From: Casuarius casuarius
Lineage: Eukaryota; Chordata; Aves; Casuariiformes; Casuariidae
Length of the DNA: 64,000 nt
Assembly: GCA_003342895.1 (NCBI GenBank)
Contig: PTFA01000038.1
Location: 682,001-746,000, forward strand
Direction: 5' to 3'
The first letter of the stretch is position 1; each line of letters begins with the position of its first letter. A program made the translations under genes and the position numbers. Positions 1 through 12,755 of this stretch are shown piece after piece. Under the pieces are notes generated by a model, which saw nothing but the letters and a program-made list of their open reading frames with translations, made no database searches and was not told where the DNA came from.

Positions 1-3000
1 CCTGCACACAGAACCACATTTTGCCAAAGAATCTCACCATCCTAACGACCCNAGAGAAAATACTCAATCCAGACACTCCCCACCACTTAGGACAGTTCAG
101 AAGCCAGAAGCGAATGCTGTAACTTGAACTCATCTTTAATGATCTGGAGCTTGTTCACACTAAAAACAATACTAATGAAATGTCCTACAGCACAGTCTAT
201 AATTCGTTACTGTGTTGATTTCTCTCCTCGGCTACAGCAACATCAATAAATAAAAAAAAGACTTTGGATCCTGTGGAAGAAATCGAGGAGGAGACATCAA
301 AAGTATTGGGCAAATGTTCTCCAAGAGACATGATAACTGTAGCAGCCTGCCATCACTTTGCNAGAAAAATAGAATGAAAACATTGAGATATAACTCATCA
401 AAAATGTGTATTTAATGCAGATTTGTGTTTATCTGTTGTAGCATCTGGAGTTTCCAATGAGTATGACCACATCCTCCTTAAATCGAGCAAGCCTTTAAAA
501 GTGAACCACAAAGGAAACACAGAACTGATTTATTTAGGGAGAAAGAAAAGCTTTTGTTTTCTGTTGTTTTACAGAATGCCATTATAACACAGCTCTGCTT
601 CTTCTGGGACCTGTGCTACGTAAACAGATCATTGTTGTCCCAAAGGACTTATCCCAATCTCCTGTCTTTAAGACATATCCCAGTCTCCTGTCTTTAAGAC
701 AAGGTAAAAATGCTTTTCTGACCCACCAGAGTAGAGAGGACAAGTTAATAAATACTTGTGTTATGGCAGTGCTAGTGCATCTCAATAGCAAGGTAGAATA
801 AGGAAGCCAGATCTCACTTGCTCTTTTCTCTTTAAACTGGTGACAGGCCACATCAGAGCATTTTNTTTAATTTTCCATCCCTCAGCCTCTAACAGCACCT
901 GTCTGAAGGTCATCTGTTGGAGAGAAAACCCATTTGTCTTCACTCTGTAGTTGTTTGAGGAAAGGGACCACACACACNNACATCATTTGGGGGTCTGAGT
1001 CCCATAGGAAACCAAGTTTTGATTCTTAACTCACGCCATAGTCAGATAAGTCATTGAGATCAAACTTGAGCATTTCATGGTGGTACAAAGCTTGCAGAGG
1101 TCTGATGTGTTCTCATAATCCCAAGGCCAGGCTTTTCTGCTAAATNAAGAGTACATGCTGTCATGTTCGTGGTGACCAGCAGTCTACTCATGCTACAAGC
1201 CATCNCATCCAGCACTGCAGCATTCCCTGGTGCTCCAGGACACGTGAGTGCTCTTGCATGGTGGAAGGCACGTCCTTTGAGGATAGGCTGATGTTTCTGA
1301 GGTCAGCCATTGCCTTGGCAAAAGCCTCAAAAAACCAACAAGAGACTGCCAGGAAGCCATTGCACTGCCAGGGCACAGCACCATTTCCACAGCTTCACTT
1401 TGTGGATGCCATCTTCAGCAGTGCCGTATAGGAACNGTGACCCCAGAAGTGGCCTTTCCCCAGGAGCCGGGGTGATGGAGATAAACACTGATTCTTTGGA
1501 TCGGGAATGGCTATCATGAATGGCAGCGCAAGAGAAAGTACAACTGGCAGAACTGGCCAGAGCTTTTCCTAGATGATGATGAATCAAAGCTGACAAACTG
1601 CTGGCTCTTGCCTTGCATGGTGTCCGGTCCAGGAGAACAGAGAGGACTTGTGGCAGAGGTTTGGGCTAGAGGAGGGAGAGACTTGAAGGCAGGAAGGTGA
1701 TGCTGAGGGAGACGTGTGCTGAGCTAACCCTAGACGGGGCGAGGCAGAAGACCAAAACATGAATCAGCCACTGAGCACTGAAACGAGGCTAGTCTTGGTC
1801 ATTTGAAGTTGGCAACCGCAGACTCACCTCATTGCCAGTCAGTCCAACACAGGCTGGACAGGATATGCCTGGCAAAGAGCCTGTTGAAGCTGTTTAGATC
1901 ACCATGCGGCAGTTGCTGCCTGAAAACTTTGTGCACTGGCTTATGCAACAAGTCACCAGCACCATCATCTCCCAGATGTCTTCTGATTCCTAGTGTAAAG
2001 GAAGATGAAGCGTTATGATGACTGTCTTTTCTGTACCAGGATATTTTTTTTTTCTTTTTTTGCCCTGCAAGATGCGTGTAAGAGCAAGGAGATCTGGAGG
2101 AATGAGTCACAGTGGAGGAGAACCAAAACCACCAAGAGCTCCTGTAGCTCTCTCACTGCCCTGTGGAACCAGGAAGGATTAACTCTGAGGCCTGACAAAC
2201 TGCTTGCTCACAGAACTGTGGGATACCTGATCCCCTGAANACAGTGATGTTTCAGGGAATCCCTGGCCATACTCTGCAGTGATACATCTGTCCTAGAATA
2301 GTGCTCAAGACACCTCTCTGTAGTAGCGGCAAAACACCCCAGTGGTACCAGGATACCCGCTAATGTCCTTGGCCTTCGGGTAGACTAACCATGGCCCCAT
2401 GCTCCACCAAGTCTCTAGATCTACCCTGAAAGATATGGGTAGAGGTGAAACAGCAACCTCATTCCTAGCCAGCAGGTTTGACCAGTANCCAAGTGGAGAG
2501 GGGGCCAGGAGGGACAGCTAGCTGAATCCAATCNAGCCAGGTATCTCTGCTGATTCCTATGGGAAACTTGCAGATATCAAGGAACAAAATCTCCTTGCAA
2601 GTCTTGTCCTATTGCTCCACAGAGGCTGGCCTAGGCCTCCTGCTTGGACTTTCCAGCTCTACCTCATTGTTTTTCTGTGCAGGTGAGTCTGATTGCTTAA
2701 GAGTCAGAGTGCATAGGATGCTCATCCAGTGAGTTTCATAGGAAAGAGTATGGGCCAGGGCAACTTTACCATGAATCTGAGCAGAGAGAATGACCAATCA
2801 TGTATGGTGGTTACGAAAAGCGTGGAAAAAATGGCAGTAGGTTAGCATCCAGCAGAACAGGCAAAACACAAGCCAGCTGATAGGGAATGGCAGAGACATC
2901 TAAAGACTCAGAGTATAGAGAGCAGAAAGACAGGCAGAGGGCTTGGTGGGAATGCATCTGGGATGGCTGCAGGACATCCCAGCAGGTAGGTTAACAGAGC

Positions 3001-5194
3001 AGCACAGAGATTTTATGGTGGAAAATCTTTTGAACAAAAATGATCCAACGGAGACACTTTATACTAGGTTAAAGATCTGGTTCTTGTGGCCGTAGTATTT
3101 AGATCTGGCCCTAAAATTTGAATTAATGCACTGTCTGATGNTGGCCTTAAGTGTTTTGAATATCTCATGTATATTCTACAGTGTAATTGGTCTAAAATAC
3201 ATATTTCTGGTTCTACTGGCTNTAGAGATCCAGGGTCTAAGTCAGATCTCATAGCTTTTGTAACCTGCTTATTTATACTGCTTTAAGAGAGGTGAGAATC
3301 AAGCCCCTGGGTTTGGTGGTGCCTTTCACTGCATTCTTCTTTTAGTCTTTTCCTGTCTTTTCAGTCCNATCCCTGACAGGGGAAGCACTGTTCTTTCTAC
3401 GCTCCTTGTATCTGTTTGAAGCAGTCATAGAAAAAGTGACAATTAGGAAATAAAGAACCTACAGTATCTGCTTTGGCAGGGACAGTACATCTCACTGCTG
3501 AGCACTGCCTAATGAAACCAGAAAATGTCTGCCTGGGTCAGACACAGAAATATTAGTGCGTTATATTCTTGGATCTGCCTGAGATATCATGGTGCAAGTT
3601 TGCGCTGTCACACTACNGAATGAATAATGATCCAAGATGGTAACATTAAAGACAAGAAATACGCATTTCAAGACATTCATTTGCAATTCAGAAAATAATG
3701 CTGATTAGAGGCAAATGGCCAAGGCCAGATACTTATTATTTGGGAGATCAAGTAACTGTCTGGGGCAGAGTAACAGATATAAACTTCGGCCTTCCTGGAT
3801 TACTATTCTCTGCCAAAATGATTAAAGGTTGCTAAGCAATGTCAGTGTATTTCCCCCAAATTGAAAGAGCATAACAAAAATGAATGAGTTCACANTAGTT
3901 CAGCTGAACTTATATCAAGCATAAATATACTTTATCATTACTAATGATAACTCCTGTTCCTCTAAGCATGCTGGGCACCTGAAAGGTTGAATGAAAGCCA
4001 AGATCTTTTCTTTATGTCGTTTATAATGGAAGGCTTCTGGATCAGCAGAGATGGGCTATCAACCTCTTCTTCAGGCATTGTCTGGCAGTCATAAGGCCCT
4101 AGTTCAGTGTCCAGGTCTGTGGCTAAATACTGTCTCAAGCCTTCTTTTCNTTCCTCTCCAAATCTAGGAAAAATGAAATCCAGTCTCAGACAATCCGGTG
4201 ACTTCCTCCACCTCAAATGATAAAACAGAGAATCTTATCGAAGCACAACTTTCTGAAAGGAAAGGAAGGCAAAGGGGTAAGAAAAAGCAGGTAGCTAAAC
4301 AACCCCATATTCTCAGAGATCCCATGCAATAGCATAACTCTCCTTTTTTTTGTGAGCCAGCCACCACCCCNTTCCNATCAACACACCACCTTCACNCGGT
4401 GGTGGGACCTCCACCCCCTTGCCCAGTGTAGGGTTTAGGGTCTCCTGAGAGGTCCCGCTGACTTGCTAGGTANGCTGTTTGCTGACTGCCTGATGAACCT
4501 TTCAGCCTGCTCCTCCACTCCTCTAAGCACCTGGTTCACCTCTCTGCTCAGTCTCCTCTTGGTCCTCCTAGCCGCAAGTACAGAGGGGACCCAAAAGCAA
4601 GATTTGCCGCAAAACGGGAAATTTCCCAAAGAGACTCTTGTGACAGCAGAGCTTCGAGGTAGAGCCACAGGAGGAATCTGGGCAGAGGGCCAGGGCCTGC
4701 CCATGGATGTGACGTGATAAACAGGGTATTAAGTGACGGAGGGGCTGGGACGAGAGAGGCGAACCTGAAATTATCCCCTATCACGGCTTGCAGAGACACA
4801 AAAAGGAGTCTGAGGTGCACAGCAGAAAGCTACCACCATCACGGAGACCATCCGTGCTTGCCGAAGGTCCACCTACCCCCTCTGGGTGGGGATCAGCCGG
4901 AAGTGGAGCCGGTGACTAACGTGGGGCTGGTCTCCGCACTCCTCCGCAGCAGCCAAACTCAGCGCAGTTCATCTCTCCAGATTTCCTAGTATTTGTTCTC
5001 TTTTTCTGGGAAGAGGGGAGAGCTGTGAGAGGCCCATCTCGCAGGGATGTTTAGAGAAAGGAAAGTCCATTGTGTGAAAGAATTTGGTATTTCAGAGTTT
5101 GTTTTCCTTCTGACACAGAACAAAACACAGCCATGTCGACCTCGCCATAAGGCAAAACAGAACAAAAAAAGAGTGGTGTTCAGTCTGGATATGN
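1..5194. other. Anonymous noncoding sequence with frequent single Ns
   Basis: I see no exon, RNA gene or clear transposon here. Open frames are short (at most about 90 codons), occur on both strands and encode nothing recognisable. Base composition is mixed with short A/T runs, such as the T-rich tract near 2042-2060. Roughly twenty isolated ambiguous bases are scattered through the span. The only distinct structure is the tandem duplication at 651-700. The stretch 3040-3260 is AT-rich and could hold decayed repeat sequence, but I cannot assign it. Confidence 0.6.
651..700. repeat. Two-copy tandem duplication, 26-bp period
   Basis: A 24-bp unit ending in CTCCTGTCTTTAAGAC occurs at 651-674 and again at 677-700, separated by two bases, with one A/G difference between the copies. 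The near identity suggests a recent local duplication, probably by replication slippage. No third copy flanks it. Confidence 0.85.
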
Positions 5195-6224
5195 TCGGTA
5201 GAAGCGTTTCTCTTCGCTTTTGTCTTTTCAATCTCAGAATAACTGCTACTATTACAGTTAAGAAAAAAAAAAGGAAACAAACTCCACATCAGAACAGATA
5301 ACGAGAGCTTTTCACTCTACCAGAGTCCAAACGGGTTCCGAGCACTGCTGGAGTCCTCCCTTCCACCTCAGTGGCTGCCCTGTGCCACAGTGCTGAGATC
5401 AAACCAGCTCCCCTCTGCTCCACTTCTGCCCTAAGTGGGAAACGGAGCTGAGAATCAGGCATCAGGTCTTAAACAACAAAACCTGGAAAAGGGCAACGCA
5501 GCGAGCCTTTAAGAGACCAGCAGTGTTATTTTGCACCAGTTTTCCTTGAGCAGAAAGACTCCTGCAGAGCAGAGTCATGAAATTTTAGGAAGGCTAGATA
5601 TAAAGGTTGGTTCCCAGCAGTAAAACTGGGGGAAAGTCGCTGACTGGGTGCAGTGCTTTCGGTCAGACCGAGACTTCGCCTAAGGAGCTCCAAGCCCAGC
5701 TTTCCCAGCCTCCCCGGTGGCTCTTGATGGGTCACTGTCTGTCCTGATGTTCTCCACCCCTGTGACGGTGGTATCTTGTGGGTACCAGTGCTTGAATGAG
5801 TTTCCCTCACGGGCCGTTTCAGGGTGCTGATGCCTTCCCCAGCGCCAGGAAGCAGCTCTCCGCTGGCTCTCTCCATAAGCGTTTCCCAGGCATTTGGCAT
5901 CGCGCCTGAGAACCGCTCACTGCTCTCTTTTCATGCGCGTTAATTCACTGCGTTTCCTTCCGCGCTCCTTGCGAGGAACAGAAGAAGAGCTTGTTCCAGC
6001 ATACGAGCCCCATTCGCTGGAGCAAGGGGTGGAAAAAAGGGAGCGCGGCGAAGGGGCATCTCCCACCCCTCCGCGGCCCCACGTGCCGAGTGCGTGCTGC
6101 TTCCCAGAAAATACGGTAAAGCGTTCGGCCTAAAAATGTGAGTCTGATCTCATGACACAGGGTGGCCCGCATTCCTCACCTCTGACATAACCCGCTGGGA
6201 GTGTGCTCGCAGAAAAACACAAAC

Positions 6225-6500
6225 AAGATGTACTCGCTGGCTGACGGGCGAGCCAGGCGGCTGGCAGATGTGCTTTATAGTAAGAGTAGCCCGCGCACAG
6301 CCCCCGCGGCTCTGCAGCCCCTCCCGCGGAGGATGAAACCACAGCGCTCGCTGCAAGAACAGCGTGTTCCTCTCCTTCCCCAGCAAGCCAGCGCATAGGC
6401 GCGCGGCCCGTCCGCCCTGCACACGCGCGCCGGCGTGAGCGGTCCCTCCTCGCCATCTGCTGCACCCACCTCCTCCTGGTCCCTCTCCCCGTCGGCTCTC
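6225..6500. promoter_or_regulatory. Small CpG-rich islet with a possible minus-strand TATA box
   Basis: By eye there are about 24 CpG dinucleotides in 6241-6440, in sequence that is roughly two-thirds G+C. This is close to the CpG number expected without methylation-driven loss, and the surroundings are CpG-poor. The densest part is 6400-6436. At 6274-6279 the plus strand reads TTTATA, which is TATAAA on the minus strand, placed next to the CpG-rich block as in a minus-strand promoter. CpG islands commonly mark vertebrate promoters or enhancers, but no recognisable exon follows on either strand. It could be a noncoding-RNA promoter, an orphan island or simply a GC-rich patch. Confidence 0.5.
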
Positions 6501-7102
6501 TGGGGAGAAAGGAGAGATGAGGAGCTGGGCGGTGGGATGGTAACATGCTGGTATTTTAATATCATCCAGGGAGAAAGCTGAGTTTCCCCAAGGATTTTGC
6601 TGCCAAATGTCTGAGGGCATTTTTCATGACCTCTGGTGCTTTTTCAGTTGGTTGGTGGTTGTTGTTTTTTGTTTTGTTTTTGTTTCCTTTTACATGTTAC
6701 TCTCTCTGGGACAGACTCACTCCTGAGTCTGTCTTGGCTGTGGCTGATGCAGTCCGGTGATGCAGCCATCCGGAGAGTGAGGGCAGCAGGAGATGCTCTG
6801 GAAAGGGTCTCCAGCGGTCGGTGCAGACCCTTACGCTGCCCGTGAACATGCTGAATCTGTGGGTTACCAGGCCTGTAGGTCCTGTGGGTCCCTGGGGGAA
6901 ATGGCCAAGTCAATGGCCAATGTCCTGGTCAATGAAACCCACTGACCTCAGGCTTGCAGGACCAGGTCTTTCAGCCTTCTGCCTATGTCAGCAAACTCCT
7001 CCATCCACTGCCTCCTCTTCCTGCTCTTCTCAGCAGCCCTGCAGCAGAGCCAGTGGGCTGTGGGGCACACCTGGGCCCCTTTGCTCTAGACGCATCGTGC
7101 CG

Positions 7103-7280
7103 TGATGCAATCTCTGCCCCAAAGAGCTTCTACAAAGTGCTGGGTGCTAAGGGGCCATGATTTCTCCCATTATCCAGACGGGCACTGGGATTAAGTGATT
7201 TACCTGAGATCACACAAATAATCCAAGCAGGGTGAAAATCTGAACCGCATTGCCCTAAACACGAGGCTGACTTTCCTCTC
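7103..7280 (+). mobile_element. Ancient L2/MIR-like retroposon fragment
   Basis: The segment has the order of an L2/MIR-type 3' region. It starts with CTCTGCCCCAAAGAGCTTCT, followed by a 'cccattatccagacggg' block resembling the family's CCCATTTTACAGATGGGG. Next comes AAGTGATTTACCTGAGATCA, resembling AAGTGACTTGCCCAAGGTCACAC, and then a tail like 'cagagccaggattcgaaccc'. Divergence is high, so this is a very old, inactive insertion. The call rests on recall of the consensus; the split between L2 and MIR is not resolved. Confidence 0.6.
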
Positions 7281-8383
7281 AGGAAGAGCTGAGCCTTCTT
7301 GCAACTATGGCCTTGTACCAAGCACAGGGTAGATCCTGCGCAGTGCAAAGCATGCCCAGGACCTGCGCTGAGCTGCCCTCCCATTTCACCCAGCAACACC
7401 ACACCACTTGTTTACTTTCTTTTGCAGGTGCCCTAAACCTTGACAACGACCTATTTTCCCTTCTGTTGCGCAAAGCTTTTTTCCTAGAAAGAGGCTTTGT
7501 AACACTCAGTCCAACCAGCTGAGCTCTCCTTGGTGTGAGTATGTATAAGCAAACTTTAAATGACTGGCAGGTTTAACTTCGCTTAAACACACCCAAACCC
7601 ACACGCAGATGAGTTTGGAGTCTCGGTCCGATGTTACCTGAAGCTATCCTTTGAGACTGCCAGCCCAGTTTGCAGGAGAATCAGATTAAAAAAATTCTCA
7701 AAATCCCCCTTCCTCCGCAACGCTTCCAAGCGTTCAGGATTGCTATAGGATGGTATACAAGAGAAAACAAGAGAGACAATGATTCAAACTTGTTTCTTCG
7801 CAAAGAGTGCACAGAAGGTTGGTCCAGAGCCAAGATCAAGCGGAAGGAGAGCTCCTTCACTCGCAGGTCCAAGCCTCTTTCGGCTGGTTCCTTGCCCTGT
7901 GGCTCTCCATCCCTTCCTTTGCTCTCAAGGAGGTCTCTTGCTGCTCTCTAGCCGTCTGTAGCTTAGGGCTGCCTCCTTCTCAGGACTCTGACTAGTGATC
8001 AGAGAAAATTTGTTTTCTTCTCTGTCTCCAATCTTCAGCCCAGCATTTTAAAGTAACTGAAAGTCAGCGTTGGTTTATTTTAAAGTGCCAGGCTGTAGCC
8101 TGAAACTAGAGATATAAATTCAGCCTAACAAGTTCCTGTTGGCCAGCTGAAAGCACAGGTTAGAAATTAATCCAGCAGCAGCAGATGATCTAGGTAAAAC
8201 GCTTACTGTTTACCCAAGACTGCTCCTTCCTGTGCCCCTCAGCACTTGCAGCCTAGCTCTGCACCTAACCATGCTCTAGCCTGGATGGATGAGCTGATCC
8301 ACATCAAAACAAAACACAACTTGAAGCCTGATGTGTTGTGGACAGGGTTCAGTTGTGAAACAGCTCATGTGCCCACCAACGTC

Positions 8384-8407
8384 TACACACACACATGTGC
8401 ACACACA
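8384..8407. repeat. Alternating purine-pyrimidine (CA/TG) tract
   Basis: All 24 bases alternate pyrimidine and purine: a CA run, a central ATGTGC step, then CA again. Such tracts can adopt Z-DNA under negative supercoiling and act as microsatellites. No function is shown. Confidence 0.7.
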
Positions 8408-9441
8408 GTTTCCAGCAGTTGTAGTCAGCAGACTTCAGATTCCTGCCCGTGGCTCCTCGTGTTGCAGCTGTCTTGTCCATGCAGGAGCATGACTGCTATT
8501 CACCTTTATCCTGCAGGGATGCTGCTGGTGACCCGGTTCAACCCCAAGTGCTGGCAGAACGGCACTGTTGGTTGCCATTCCTGTTGCATCAGCACCTGGA
8601 AGCCGCTGTGGTCAACCAGCACCCTCCTGGGTTGGAGAAAGCAAGGACCAGGTCCCTGCCGTGAAGTATGCAGAGATGACAAGAGATGACAAACAAGGTG
8701 TGGACACATATGGGAGACCAAGGAAACTATTTGTCAGTGACAGCCTTAGTTGTAAAGGCTGAGCTTCCTCCAGCAAGCACTGAGATGGCTGCAGATAAAA
8801 CACCTTTCCAGCAAGTAGCCGCAGCTCCAGAGGGGTCCCAAGGAGAGCAGCCAGACATGGGGCAGATCAAGGAGTTAATGTCATCAGCTGATGGTGCCGA
8901 ATGGCAAGCTCAGCTCCTCCAGTGCTCAGACTGCTGTCGGCTAGAGCGAGAACTGTGGAGCTGTAGCAATGCTCAGACCTGTTTGCAGCAAAAGTGTGGG
9001 CATCAAAGCGCAGGAAATGGGTGTGGGGGGACCTACCTTTTCCTGATTACACAGCCAAACACCAGGTTTCAGGCAGGGAAATGAACAGGATCACAACAGG
9101 CCTCTTTGGCGCCCTCCGTGATAACTAGCAAGAGCCTGGAGGGAGATGCACGAAGGCATGAACAAGGGCAGGACCATGCCAGGAATATCAGTGTAGTTTT
9201 GCTGTACCATGGGGAGCAGAGATGCTCTTCTCCAGGCTTTATCCCCAGCTCAAACCACCCTGACATGGTGCAGTGACTGGAGACAGCAGGGTAGGTAACA
9301 GATCCTCTTGCTTCTCTTGAATCCATATGACTGGTGTTTAAAGGAACAAGTGATCCTAAGTAAGCTGGTCTTCCCTGGATGCAAGACTCAAGGTTGAACC
9401 ACTGGGTAGATTCTCTCATGTCAAATAAATAAAATTATAAG

Positions 9442-9474
9442 GTCTCTTTTCTCTCTGTCTCTCTCTTCCCCCCC
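9442..9474. repeat. Polypyrimidine (CT-rich) tract
   Basis: An almost uninterrupted pyrimidine run of CT repeats ends in eight Cs. It resembles a splice-site polypyrimidine tract, but no AG plus open exon follows that I can support, so I treat it as low-complexity sequence. Confidence 0.6.
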
Positions 9475-10237
9475 ATCTGACTGGCTAGCTTCACAAACTC
9501 TGTAGGCTTGAGGTCACCAGGACGGCAAAGCTACCTCAGAAGTGGTTGGAACTGATTTCCTGGCCCACAAGTGGTAGAGGGGAGGCCAGGAGAGAAATAG
9601 CATGATCATATCTGCCTATTTCCTTGCCAAAAATGCCAGGGACTACTGGGCTAGATGTTAAAAAGCCAGCACTCTCCTGTAGTGGTGATGAATATTTGGA
9701 GTACATCAGCTGTGACAGCCTGCGGCAGACCCACAATTTTCTGTGCTTCTATACCCACATGGAAATGTGGATGCAGCTAGAAAGTGAACATGAATAAAAG
9801 ACATGATTTTAATTGTTGACTCTTAACCTGGAGAGATATATCAGATGGGGAGGCAGTGGACATTTCTTCCTGCTCTGGGTCTGATAGGCAATGTATGGAC
9901 CACACAGGAGCTATAACGAAAGTTTTCACTGGTGCAAGGGTAGTGTAAGACAGACATAACCCTGGCCTGGAGGCTGGAAATAAAGAAGGGAGGAGAGATG
10001 CTGCTAGTGACATAGTGAGGAGGATGCTGAGCTGCAGAGCAACCCCAGAGCAGCCTCACAGATCACAGAAGACCCCAGAGATTGTTCTAGGTCTTCACAT
10101 CCCTCCTTCTAGCTTCATATAAAAGAAATGCAAAGCAGGGCTATGGCTTACTTTCACCCTTACATGAGCTGGAACCACTCGAGAGGAGCAGCCTGGAATG
10201 TAGCCAGATGCCTATTACAGAAGAAAAGGCATTGTGA

Positions 10238-10264
10238 CAAAAAAACAAACAAACAAACAAAAAA
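10238..10264. repeat. (CAAA)n microsatellite
   Basis: A-rich run containing about four CAAA units, flanked by longer A stretches. It could be a decayed poly-A tail, but no retroposon body is recognisable upstream. Confidence 0.8.
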
Positions 10265-10899
10265 CACGTGTGAGAGGGCTGCAAGTATTGCACTTGCAGG
10301 TTTAATGGATGTAAGTGCGTGGAAGGGCTGTACAAATGCCTTCTTCCATCCCTGGTCTCTCTGTTGGAATCAGAGGGAGCAATAAATTTCACTAGTAGTT
10401 CTGAAAGAAATCACTTGGGGTTTTCCCATCACTTAGGGCAAAACATGAAGAGGAGAACAGGCAAGTGTGGCATTAGCAGGGAATCTAACACTTTGTCAAT
10501 GCAAATGCTGTGCTTCAAACCCCTGCTGTGCCACGTGCTGCAGAAACGTATCAGAAAACACAAAATTCACAAAGTTGGGGTGCTTCCAAATGAGGGATGG
10601 AAATGACACTGAGCGTAGCATTCACAGAGTGAATCCCGTTCCACCCAATGACCAGGCTCGCGTTTGACTCCTTTGTGGCACTGGGTCATGGTGACCTTCC
10701 AGTTCCCTGATGCCTCCTGCCTGGCCTGGCTAGGACCAAGCAGAGCAGCCCTGGTCCTCTCATGTGAACCCCATCCTGCATCCCGTGACTCAGGGCCAGG
10801 TGTCTCACACATGGCTAAAGAAGAAAGATTAATATGCTTGGAGGGAGCAGCCTACAAGATGGGTTGATGGGAATCATTTGACCTGTTTCAGCTGACTCC

Positions 10900-10950
10900 T
10901 TTGGGATGAGATGAGTTGTGCCCTGAAAGGGTCTCCTCTGTCTGCAAAGG
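10900..10950 (-). repeat. Copy of an unnamed dispersed repeat (minus strand)
   Basis: Read on the minus strand, this segment has the order CAGA-rich stretch, CCCTTTCAGGGCAcaACTCATCTcatcc. That matches the order in the copy at 32545-32605 (GCCACTTTCAGGGCATGATT then CATCTG). The similarity is short and diverged. I do not recognise the family. Confidence 0.4.
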
Positions 10951-12738
10951 GAGTGTGGAGTGACTAATCCAGATGTAGAGACCTACCATGGGAGCTGGAA
11001 GGCAGGAGAGAGGAGTCCCGGCCTCTGTGCCAGCGCTTGCTGTAGGAGAAGGCATCCAAACCCATGCACACACTATAGCCACTGAAGCAGCCTTCGCTAG
11101 AATCACTCTTCATCTCCCCACAGATTCCAGGCCCTTCTTACATTAAATCATAACCCACCCTGCTCGTACAATATTTGCTGACCTCAACACACCAGCAGCC
11201 ATGAAACGTGGAAGCCACCATCAAATTTACAGCTGGAACTGACAGAAGCCCTAAACTGACAGTCAGCTGTGAGCAAGTCAACTGGCCACATTGCAAGGCA
11301 TATTCCCGCGTTGACTCTCGTTTTACCATTAGGTCCTGATCCGCAATGCTCACAGCACCACGGCCGACCCACAGCCCCGGGGACATGCAGCTGTGACAGT
11401 CTGGCTTTGCAAGCTTCCCTGCTGATGGACCAGTCAAGCTTCAAACAGCATCTCAGCATGAGGCCGCTTCAGTAGGATGCTAAGAGTGGAGAGACACCTG
11501 CAGCCAGCTTGACCGAGACATTTTCTTCAGGGGGATTTTGGAGTGAGTCTGCAGCTCAGCTTTTGCTAGTCCTCAAACAGTCCCCCAGGCCCTCACGTAC
11601 AGAACAGTGGGTGTATGTAAAAAGCCTGCAGTCTCCAAAGTTACGTGATTTGTAATCTCTACCAGCTTCCATACTAGCCTCACCCCTGACTGTCCCTGTA
11701 ATCAAATGTGCTCAGTGGGCTCCTGGTAATTTTCAGACAGGTATGCACAAGGACCCAGGGGAAAATGCAGCTACGATGCATGGGTGCTAGTGGCAGGACA
11801 CAAAACTGCTCCTTGCAGTATTCACTGATTTTCCTCCCTGAAATTCTTCCCTGAAAAATACCCCGATCCTTACGTTGATTACATAAACCCTGCCAGAAAA
11901 ACCCAAGGAGTAGAAGGGCCCCTGATTGGAGCTGTTCTTTGAGCTTCGACAGCCCTGGAAATAATTTTCCTGGGTTTGCAAATGAGTTTTAGCTGTGGCA
12001 CTAGGCTGAGGTGATATGAAATACAAGTGGTCTCCAAGAGAGTGTTATCCAGTCATGGTGGTTTTTTGCATGCTTCTAAATGTGCATTGAATACAAACAA
12101 GGATGGAGCTGCCTGATGTCTGTGCTTACCTCTGCATGGGTTATTGGGCACATGGGATTTTCCATGCCTCTACACTACTAGGAATAAATGCAGTCTTCCC
12201 AAATACTAAGCACCTTTGGAGATCTTTGCTGTGAGCAGGATCAAGCCCCTGAGCTCCAGGCATGCAATGAAGTGCTACTTTTTTGCCATCACAAGCTAAA
12301 ATGAACCATCTCTCATCTTCTCTGGGGGAAAGATGGAGATCGTTATGTAAGTCCTCTTCAGATTGCTGACTCAGTCCCTCAATGCACAAGCAGTTCAAAT
12401 GCATTTTTTCTGTCCAGAGTCATGAGCCACAAAAAGTTCCTTCCACAAGCAGGGAACTTCCTATAAGACAGACATCTTGGCCTGGCAACGTGGTCCATGT
12501 GCTGGTGCCCATTGCCGGGGATCAGAAGAGACAGTCAGCTGAGTGGATTCGATGTAAACTCTCCAGGTCTTCAGGGAAGAGCAGCTGGGTCCATCGTAGG
12601 ACAGACTGAGACTAGGAAGCTGGCAGGTACCTTCAGCACTGAAACAGCACTACTTTATCTCCAGTTTCATGAGTTTTCTCCATTTTAAAGCCAAAGATCT
12701 TGGAGTCAAGCAAGTAGGGGAGCACCAATGTTAGTGTT

Positions 12739-12755
12739 AAAAAAAAAAAAAAAAA
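12739..12755. repeat. A17 homopolymer
   Basis: Seventeen consecutive A residues. No retroposon body or target-site duplication is evident around it. Confidence 0.9.

Noticed and set aside
6130..6620. Overlapping minus-strand open frames of 138 and 156 codons
   Set aside because: CpG-rich, GC-rich DNA has few stop codons. Two frames are open at once and neither looks like a protein.
8246..9084. Two overlapping open frames of 147 and 132 codons
   Set aside because: Cys/Ser/Trp-rich composition, no homology recognised, and long frames on the opposite strand as well.
12141..12404. Minus-strand open frame of 87 codons with a protein-like composition
   Set aside because: It looked globular at first, but I recognise no family, and there are no supporting splice sites or neighbouring exons.
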